Origin: a virus
Virus record (IMG/VR): IMGVR_UViG_3300031974_003220
Location: 1-25,176 of that record
Strand: one strand, 5' to 3'
DNA: 25,176 bases
Numbering within the stretch: the stretch's first letter is position 1; each line of letters starts with the position of its first letter. Made by a program: the position numbers and the translations under genes. The notes under the pieces were generated by a model. That model searched no databases. It was not told the origin of the DNA and was given only the letters and a program-made list of their open reading frames with translations. Positions 15,240 to 20,700 of this stretch are shown here, one piece after another.

Positions 15240-15892
15240 TGGCTGAACCAACACCATTTGTACAAAGACAGGTAGGAGTAAAAAACTGTGATGGTGATGT
15301 TATTGGCATCAAACATCCAGACTTTGACTACATTCATAGATCCACCACAGGTGATGACGAATATCCTGAAGATGCCTGTCCAAGATATCTTCAAGTAAAT
15401 GGTAAGTTTGATGCACTTCAAGTTGTAAACAATACTACTGTTGGTGGAAACGTTCAAGTAACTGGAAATGTAACAGCAACAGAAGTTACTGCTAATGGAA
15501 TTACACTTACTTCTAGAAAATCATTTGATATTCCACATCCAGTCAAAAAAGGATATCGTTTGAGACACGTTTGTCTTGAAGGTCCAGAGGCAGGTGTTTA
15601 TTACAGGGGAAGACTTACAAACAGTAATATCATTGAACTTCCCGAATACTGGAGAGGTCTTATTGACCCAGAAACAATTAGTGTATCTTTAACTCAAATC
15701 AAAACATCACAAGATTTAATTGTTGAAGAAATTGAGTGGGGCACAAGAATCAAAATCAAGTCGGGTAATGGAACTGGTATTGACTGCTATTATCTTGTTC
15801 ACGCAGAGCGAAAGGACGGCGAGAGACTGATTGTTGAGTATGAGGGTGATACCTATCCAGGAGACGACAGTCAATACAGTCTGAACCGTTGA
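15239..15892 (+). CDS. Fibre/virion structural protein, paralogue B
   Basis: This 217-aa protein shares the C-terminal domain of the gene before it (about residues 95-209: SFDIPHPVKKGYRLRHVCLEG, LPEYWRGLIDPETISVSLT, AERKDGERLIVEYEG), while its N-terminus differs and carries a short beta shaft (NNTTVGGNVQVTGNVTATEV). I chose ATG at 15239 rather than the in-frame TTG at 15236 because AAAGGAG (15224-15230) is 8 nt upstream of the ATG and TGATG overlap is the local habit. The stop TGA (15890-15892) lies inside the -35 box of the next transcription unit. It is the last gene of the long tail operon. Confidence 0.6.
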   Translation: MAEPTPFVQRQVGVKNCDGDVIGIKHPDFDYIHRSTTGDDEYPEDACPRYLQVNGKFDALQVVNNTTVGGNVQVTGNVTATEVTANGITLTSRKSFDIPHPVKKGYRLRHVCLEGPEAGVYYRGRLTNSNIIELPEYWRGLIDPETISVSLTQIKTSQDLIVEEIEWGTRIKIKSGNGTGIDCYYLVHAERKDGERLIVEYEGDTYPGDDSQYSLNR

Positions 15893-15917
15893 CAAGGCGT
15901 CCCAGATGCCCTATAAT
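15889..15917 (+). promoter_or_regulatory. Perfect sigma-70 promoter (TTGACA-17-TATAAT)
   Basis: TTGACA (15889-15894) and TATAAT (15912-15917) are separated by exactly 17 nt. The -35 box includes the stop codon of the upstream tail gene. A promoter this close to consensus would be read by unmodified host RNA polymerase, so the downstream small-gene/tRNA unit is probably expressed early. Confidence 0.85.
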
Positions 15918-15939
15918 AATCAGGTAAGCAACGGACGCC
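15896..15939 (+). repeat. 7-bp inverted repeat flanking the -10 box
   Basis: GGCGTCC (15896-15902) and GGACGCC (15933-15939) are exact reverse complements separated by 30 nt. The left arm is in the promoter spacer and the right arm is just after the expected start site. It could be an operator or fold in read-through RNA; function is not shown. Confidence 0.4.
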
Positions 15940-15943
15940 CCAA

Positions 15944-16126
15944 ATGCAAGATGAGTTCCTGACCCGTTGTGTGGTAGACCCTTCCACCCGAACGGTCTAC
16001 CTTTATTCCAGCGAAGGGTCAGAAAAAGAAGTGGTCTGCGAAACCACCGATCAGTTTATGAATGTGCTAAACTTTGTTCGCACGACTTGTGATGAAAACG
16101 TTCTTTCTTACGCATCTCCTCTATGA
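15944..16126 (+). CDS. Hypothetical small protein, 60 aa
   Basis: I do not recognise this protein. It is acidic with three Cys residues (Cys9, Cys32, Cys49) and an alternating beta pattern (TRTVYLYSSEGSEKEVVCET) followed by a helix (DQFMNVLNFVRTTCD). It is the first gene after the sigma-70 promoter. No clear Shine-Dalgarno precedes its ATG. Its composition looks richer in GC than the tail genes around it, as does the promoter stretch. The stop overlaps the next start (ATGA). Confidence 0.6.
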   Translation: MQDEFLTRCVVDPSTRTVYLYSSEGSEKEVVCETTDQFMNVLNFVRTTCDENVLSYASPL

Positions 16127-16278
16127 GACCTGAAACACGAAAGTCAATGGAAATGCTGTTCAATGCCAAGTGGAACTTGCCAAGAGCAGCAAAACATGCT
16201 AACCTTACTAACAAGGAAATGAAAATCACATTCAACGAATATTGTGCTTTTCATAAACCTACTTATCAACCTGAATAA
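16123..16278 (+). CDS. Hypothetical small helical protein, 51 aa
   Basis: This short frame starts at ATG 16123 overlapping the previous stop (ATGA) and ends at TAA 16276-16278, 9 nt before a tRNA gene. The product is basic and helical: METLFN-like start (SMEMLFNAKWNLPRAAKHA), then NLTNKEMKITFNEYC. The 'NLPRAAKHANLTNKEMK' stretch has the spacing of a helix-turn-helix, so a small DNA-binding role is conceivable, but this is speculative. The tight overlap with the preceding gene supports it as real. Confidence 0.55.
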   Translation: MRPETRKSMEMLFNAKWNLPRAAKHANLTNKEMKITFNEYCAFHKPTYQPE

Positions 16279-16287
16279 GGTTTTTTT

Positions 16288-16380
16288 GGGAGTGTAGCTC
16301 AATTGGCAGAGCGGGAAGCTTATACCTTCCGTATGCACCAGATTAGTGCGCGGTTGGGGGTTCGAGTCCCTCCACTCCTA
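16288..16380 (+). tRNA. tRNA with anticodon UAU (Ile-AUA) and a long variable arm
   Basis: The cloverleaf is visible by eye. The acceptor stem is GGGAGTG/CACTCCT and the D stem GCTC/GAGC. The anticodon stem GGAAG/CTTCC has loop CTTATAC (anticodon TAT). The T arm is GGGGG-TTCGAGT-CCCTC, and the discriminator is A. The variable region is about 25 nt and holds its own hairpin (GCAC-CAGATTA-GTGC), far longer than the usual 5 nt for Ile. A type II arm with a type I body makes the amino-acid identity uncertain. The 3' CCA is not encoded. Confidence 0.7.
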
Positions 16381-16384
16381 CCTT

Positions 16385-16468
16385 GCGAGTATGGCGGAAT
16401 CGGTAGACGCACCAGACTTAAAATCTGTTGACCTTTTGGTCGTGGGAGTTCAAGTCTCCCTACTCGCA
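16385..16468 (+). tRNA. tRNA-Leu (UAA)
   Basis: Acceptor GCGAGTA/TACTCGC, anticodon loop CTTAAAA (anticodon TAA, reads UUA), a type II variable arm as normal for Leu (TTGACCTTTTGGTCG), and T arm GGGAG-TTCAAGT-CTCCC. UUA is a favoured codon in AT-rich phage genes, so it may aid late translation. Confidence 0.92.
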
Positions 16469-16473
16469 CTTGC

Positions 16474-16490
16474 CCTAAATATCCATTAGG
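16474..16490 (+). promoter_or_regulatory. Short hairpin and CTAAATA motif before the 89-aa gene
   Basis: CCCTAA and TTAGGG are complementary arms around a short loop just after tRNA-Leu and may mark a processing site. The same bases include CTAAATA, close to the late-promoter core, about 25 nt before the next ATG. Either reading is tentative. Confidence 0.3.
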
Positions 16491-16505
16491 GTACGGGATA
16501 ATCCC

Positions 16506-16775
16506 ATGAAATACCGCATAGACACTAGATATGTTTGGTATGATAAGGGCAAAAGAATTGTTCTTATGTATTTCATTCAAGGAATTCCATTCACATTTGA
16601 TGAACTTCCAGATGATGGACTTTATGATTTAAGTCTTATCGACATTGCAGACGGTGAAAAGAAGTGGGAACCAGAAGACCTGTATAACGCTTCATACTAT
16701 CTTGTAGAGGAAGAATTTCATCCTCTTATGTTTGAGTTAGAATTGGAAAATCCAGACATGATGCCCATTGATTAG
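16506..16775 (+). CDS. Hypothetical protein, 89 aa
   Basis: I do not recognise this protein. It is acidic, with a beta-rich N-terminus (TRYVWYDKGKRIVLMYFIQG) and a negatively charged C-terminal half (EPEDLYNASYYLVEEEFHP). It sits between tRNA-Leu and tRNA-Thr with its stop 1 nt before tRNA-Thr, so the tRNAs and this gene very likely share one transcript. No Shine-Dalgarno is evident before the ATG. Confidence 0.55.
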   Translation: MKYRIDTRYVWYDKGKRIVLMYFIQGIPFTFDELPDDGLYDLSLIDIADGEKKWEPEDLYNASYYLVEEEFHPLMFELELENPDMMPID

Positions 16776-16776
16776 T

Positions 16777-16849
16777 GCCCCTGTAGCTCAGTTGGTAGAG
16801 CAATGCTTTTGTAAAGCATTTGTCGCAAGTTCAAGTCTTGTCGGGGGCT
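16777..16849 (+). tRNA. tRNA-Thr (UGU)
   Basis: Acceptor GCCCCTG/CGGGGGC, D stem GCTC/GAGC, anticodon stem ATGCT/AGCAT with loop TTTGTAA (anticodon TGT, reads ACA), variable TTGTC, T arm with TTCAAGT loop, discriminator T. No 3' CCA is encoded. ACA is a common Thr codon in the fibre genes here. Confidence 0.92.
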
Positions 16850-16864
16850 TATAAAGGAGACTAT

Positions 16865-17029
16865 ATGAAAATAAATTTATGGTATTCTAAAAGTATGAAG
16901 CAATGGCGCTGGACTCTTACTGATAATAGTCATCCAATAATCAGTCAAGAATCAGGACAGCAACCAATGCTTCGTGATGCGATGAATGATATTGCAAATA
17001 CTGTAGAGTATATGTTAGAATCAAAATAA
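16865..17029 (+). CDS. Hypothetical small protein, 54 aa
   Basis: The start is ATG 16865, with AAAGGAGA at 16853-16860 at good spacing. A longer in-frame ATG at 16820 lies inside the tRNA-Thr gene and is rejected. The product is MKINLWYSKSMKQWRWTL, a short polar turn, then a helix (PMLRDAMNDIANTVEYMLE). No family is recognised. It belongs to the same early unit as the tRNAs. Confidence 0.6.
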   Translation: MKINLWYSKSMKQWRWTLTDNSHPIISQESGQQPMLRDAMNDIANTVEYMLESK

Positions 17030-17048
17030 AAGTGAGCAAAAATACCCA

Positions 17049-17663
17049 GTGAAATCTGATTTTTATATAGATAGAGTTAGTAAAGATGAAGTAAAAGAAC
17101 TTCTTTATACTCATCATTATCTAAAGGATGAATCTAAAGATTTCAAGTCGGGGTATAACTATGGACTTTTTAAACGGACTGAATGGGAATGTCCTCTTAG
17201 GATCGGGAACTGTCTTGCTGCTTGTATTTTTACTGGCCTCCCAGTTCCAGAAATTGCCAGAGGAGCATTTGGACTAGAACGAAATCAACAGGAAGGTTTA
17301 TTTGAACTTTCTCGTTTATGTGTTCATCCAGAAATACAAAAAGAAGAATATAATATCACTTCTTGGTTCGTGAGTCGTTGTATAAGAAAGTTTAAAAAAG
17401 ATACAAATGTGAGAGCAATATTGAGTTACGCCGACTCTGCACATCATAGTGGAATTATATATCGTGCTTGTAACTTTAAATACTATGGTTTAAGTGCTCC
17501 AAAGAAAGATTTTTATTATGCTGACGGCACTAAGCATTCAAGAGGAAGTGTCAAAGGTGCTGAAGGTGAATGGAGAGATAGAACCAGAAAACATAGATAT
17601 TTGATGGTATTTGATAAGGAACTTAAGGTCTTGTGGGATGAAGAAAGTTATGGTATAATTTAA
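17049..17663 (+). CDS. Mom-like DNA-modification protein (GNAT fold)
   Basis: This 204-aa protein resembles the phage Mu Mom family, which converts adenine in phage DNA to a carbamoylmethyl-type base and so blocks host restriction. Motifs in Mom order: HHYLKD (22-27), then a strand LAACIFTGLP (57-66), ELSRLCVHPE (86-95), ITSWFVSRCIRKF (103-115), AILSYAD (123-129), HHSGIIYRACNF (132-143) and a basic KHRYLMVF near 181. These correspond to the 'ELsRLwv...SwFig..lr.l...yp...vSyAD...gH.GtiYqA.nw' pattern of that family. The start is GTG; no in-frame ATG or good Shine-Dalgarno precedes it, so translation may be weak or controlled. It is the last gene before the terminator. A different GNAT acetyltransferase is the alternative. 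Confidence 0.65.
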   Translation: MKSDFYIDRVSKDEVKELLYTHHYLKDESKDFKSGYNYGLFKRTEWECPLRIGNCLAACIFTGLPVPEIARGAFGLERNQQEGLFELSRLCVHPEIQKEEYNITSWFVSRCIRKFKKDTNVRAILSYADSAHHSGIIYRACNFKYYGLSAPKKDFYYADGTKHSRGSVKGAEGEWRDRTRKHRYLMVFDKELKVLWDEESYGII

Positions 17664-17699
17664 GTTCCTTCCGTGTGAATGAAGTCCCTGTGCTTCTCT

Positions 17700-17726
17700 A
17701 ACCTCCCTCTTTGGGGAGGTTTTTTT
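17700..17726 (+). terminator. Rho-independent terminator
   Basis: Stem AACCTCCC (17700-17707) pairs with GGGAGGTT (17714-17721) around a 6-nt loop and is followed by a T run to 17726. It cleanly closes the early unit before the late promoter at 17730. Confidence 0.9.
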
Positions 17727-17729
17727 ATG

Positions 17730-17737
17730 GATAAATA
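17730..17737 (+). promoter_or_regulatory. T4-type late promoter before the 1954-aa gene
   Basis: GATAAATA fits the N-ATAAATA late core, follows directly on the terminator, and is 30 nt before the ATG at 17768. Terminator plus late promoter separate early from late transcription. Confidence 0.65.
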
Positions 17738-17767
17738 ACTCATAACGGAACTATAAGCACTAATAAG

Positions 17768-20700
17768 ATGGGTCTTTCCAGATTAGATAATTTTCTGAAG
17801 TCAGTTCGTGGCACTATTCTTTATGTCGATCCGAATAGTATTGATGCTACGGATAGCATCGAAAATACAGGCAATAGTCTTACTAGACCTTTTAAGACTA
17901 TTCAAAGAGCACTGATTGAGGCATCTCGTTTCTCATATCAAAAAGGTTTAGACAACGATAGATTTAATAAGACTACTATTGTATTATATCCAGGTGAGCA
18001 TACTGTTGATAACAGACCTGGATGGATTCCTGATGGAACAGGTAACTTCAGACTAAGAAGTGGTTTAACATCAACTGATTTTCCACCTTTTGATTTAACC
18101 ACACAGTTTGACCTTTCTTTGGAAAATAACGCATTATATAAACTTAATAGTATTCATGGTGGTGTTATTGTTCCGCGTGGTACATCCATCGTTGGTATGG
18201 ATTTGCGTAAGACAATCATCAGACCAAAGTATGTTCCTAATCCAGAAAACGATCAAATTGAAAGATCTGCTGTTTTCCGTGTAACTGGTGGTTGTTATTT
18301 CTGGCAGTTTACTGTTTTGGATGCTGATCCAAATGGTATTTGCTATAAGGACTATACAATAAATGAGTTTGTTCCTAACTTCTCTCACCATAAGCTGACT
18401 GCATTTGAATATGCAGATGGAACTAATGCAGTAAGTATTGCTGATGATTTCCAAACATATTCAACAACCAGAACTGATCTGGACATGTATTATGAGAAAG
18501 TAGGACTTGCATATGGTCCTGCTTCTGGTCGTGAAATTGAACCTGACTATCCTTCATCTGGTTTAGATATTCAACCTAAGATTGATGAATATCGTATTGT
18601 TGGTTCTAGAGGTGAAGAAGTTGGTATCACAAGTATTCGTGCTGGTGATGGTGTAACATCAACAACTACTATTACTGTTACTCTTGATGAGGCAGCAACA
18701 CAGTTTGATACTGATACTCCCATTAAGATTGAAGGTGTCGGTTCAACAGGATATGATGGACAGTATGTTGTCTTTAATAAGATTGATTCAACCAATATTC
18801 AATATAAAGTACAGAATGCACCAAGCAATGCACTTCCTACAGTAACTGGTGCAACTGTTAATGTCTCTGTAGATACTGTAACTTCTGCTTCACCATATAT
18901 CTTCAACATCTCAATGAGATCGGTATATGGTATGTGTGGTCTTCATGCTGATGGCAACAAGGCATCAGGATTTAAGTCTATGGTCGTTGCACAATTTACT
19001 GGTATTGGACTTCAGAAAGATAATAATGCATTCGTTAAGTACAATACTGATACTGGAATTTATGAAGACTCAACAGTATCTGGAAATGAATCTTTAGGTA
19101 CGAATTCTAGATCTCGTTTCAAACCAGCATATGAAAACTTCCACATTAAGTCTTCAAATGATGGATACATTCAGGTAGTTTCTGTCTTTGCTATTGGTTT
19201 TGCAAATCACTTCTTAGCAGAAAGTGGTGGTGACCAATCAATTAATAACTCAAACTCAAACTTTGGTTCTGTTGCACTTAAATCTTCTGGATTTAGAAAA
19301 AATGCAATTGCAAGAGATGATGTCGGATACATCACTCATATCATCCCACCAAGAGAAAACGAAAGTGCTCAAACAAGTATTGAGTTCAATGCAATTGATG
19401 TTAATAAGGTTGTAGGAACTGCTAATACAAGCAGACTTTATCTTTATAACCAAACAAACGCATCAAACAGACCCGAAAGTGTCATTGATGGATATAGAGT
19501 TGGTGCAAAGGAAAACGATACTCTTAACGTATTAATTTCAAATAGTGGAGTTACTACTTCATATTCGGCACGTATTATTATGCCGAATACTGAATACAGC
19601 GGAAATGAAATTTCATATCAAAAAGAATCTACAGTTGGTAGAAGTTCTGTAGGTGTTAATAGCATTACAAGTAATGTACTTACTTTAGAGTCTGACCATA
19701 GTTTAATTAATGGTGAAAGCATTCGTGTTATCAGTGAAACGGGACAACTTCCTGATGGACTTATCAATAACACAGTGTATTTTGCAATTACAACTGGTAC
19801 TGGTATTGTTGGTTCAAACCAAATCAAAATTGCACAAACCTTAAATGATGCTCTTTCTGATAGTGAAATTGCTATCAATAATAAGGGTGGAATCTTAAAG
19901 GTTGTAAGTAGAGTTTCTGATAAGAAGTCTGGAGATATTGGACATCCAATTCAATATGATACATCTGCATCTCAGTGGTATGTTAATGTTGCAACTGCAG
20001 CAACTGAGACATCATTGTATAATGCAATCGTTGGTTTAGGTTCAACTGCTCTTGGTGATGCAACATCAAGATCATATATCAATAGAAGACCAGATGATAG
20101 AAGTCTGATTGATACTGTATATCGTTTACGTTATGTCATTCCTTCAGATTCTGCTCTTACTGCACGTCCACCATTAGACGGTTATATTATTCAAGAGTCC
20201 AATACTTCTATTGGATCTACTAATACTGAGGTTGGACTGTTATATAACCCAACTTCTGCAACTCTTTCTGATTCAACTCAACTTAGAAATCCAAGATACA
20301 TTGCAGGAGCAGATTGGTCTGGTGGAACTGCAAATATTGTTACAGAAATTCCTCACGACTTGAAAGTTGGTTCTGAAGTCGAAGTTATCAACATCACAAG
20401 TACAAATAATACTGCTGGTGTTGCAAACTCTGCATATAATGGAACCTTCACTGTTGCAGGTATTAGTAGTGCAAAGCAGTTTAGTGTTGCTATCACTAAT
20501 GATCCTGGTTCATTCACAAATGATACTTCAAGCAGAACTACATCACTTCCATACTTTAAGAAAAAGAAAACAGTAGGTACATACTACATCTATAGAACAC
20601 AGGAAGTTCAAGAATATGTTCCTGGAAAGCAGGATGGTATCTATCATCTGTTAGTTCTCAACTCTTCCAACAGTCCAACTGTTGCACCATATAATACTTC

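Noticed and set aside
16327-16350. Second anticodon (GAT) in the extra hairpin of the first tRNA
   Set aside because: The loop CAGATTA lacks the invariant T33, and the first stem-loop fits a proper anticodon arm.
16320-16580. Minus-strand 86-codon frame
   Set aside because: It runs antisense through two tRNAs and has no ribosome site; it is a shadow.
16820-16864. Longer start (ATG 16820) for the 54-aa gene
   Set aside because: It lies within the tRNA-Thr gene; the ATG at 16865 has a good AAAGGAGA site.
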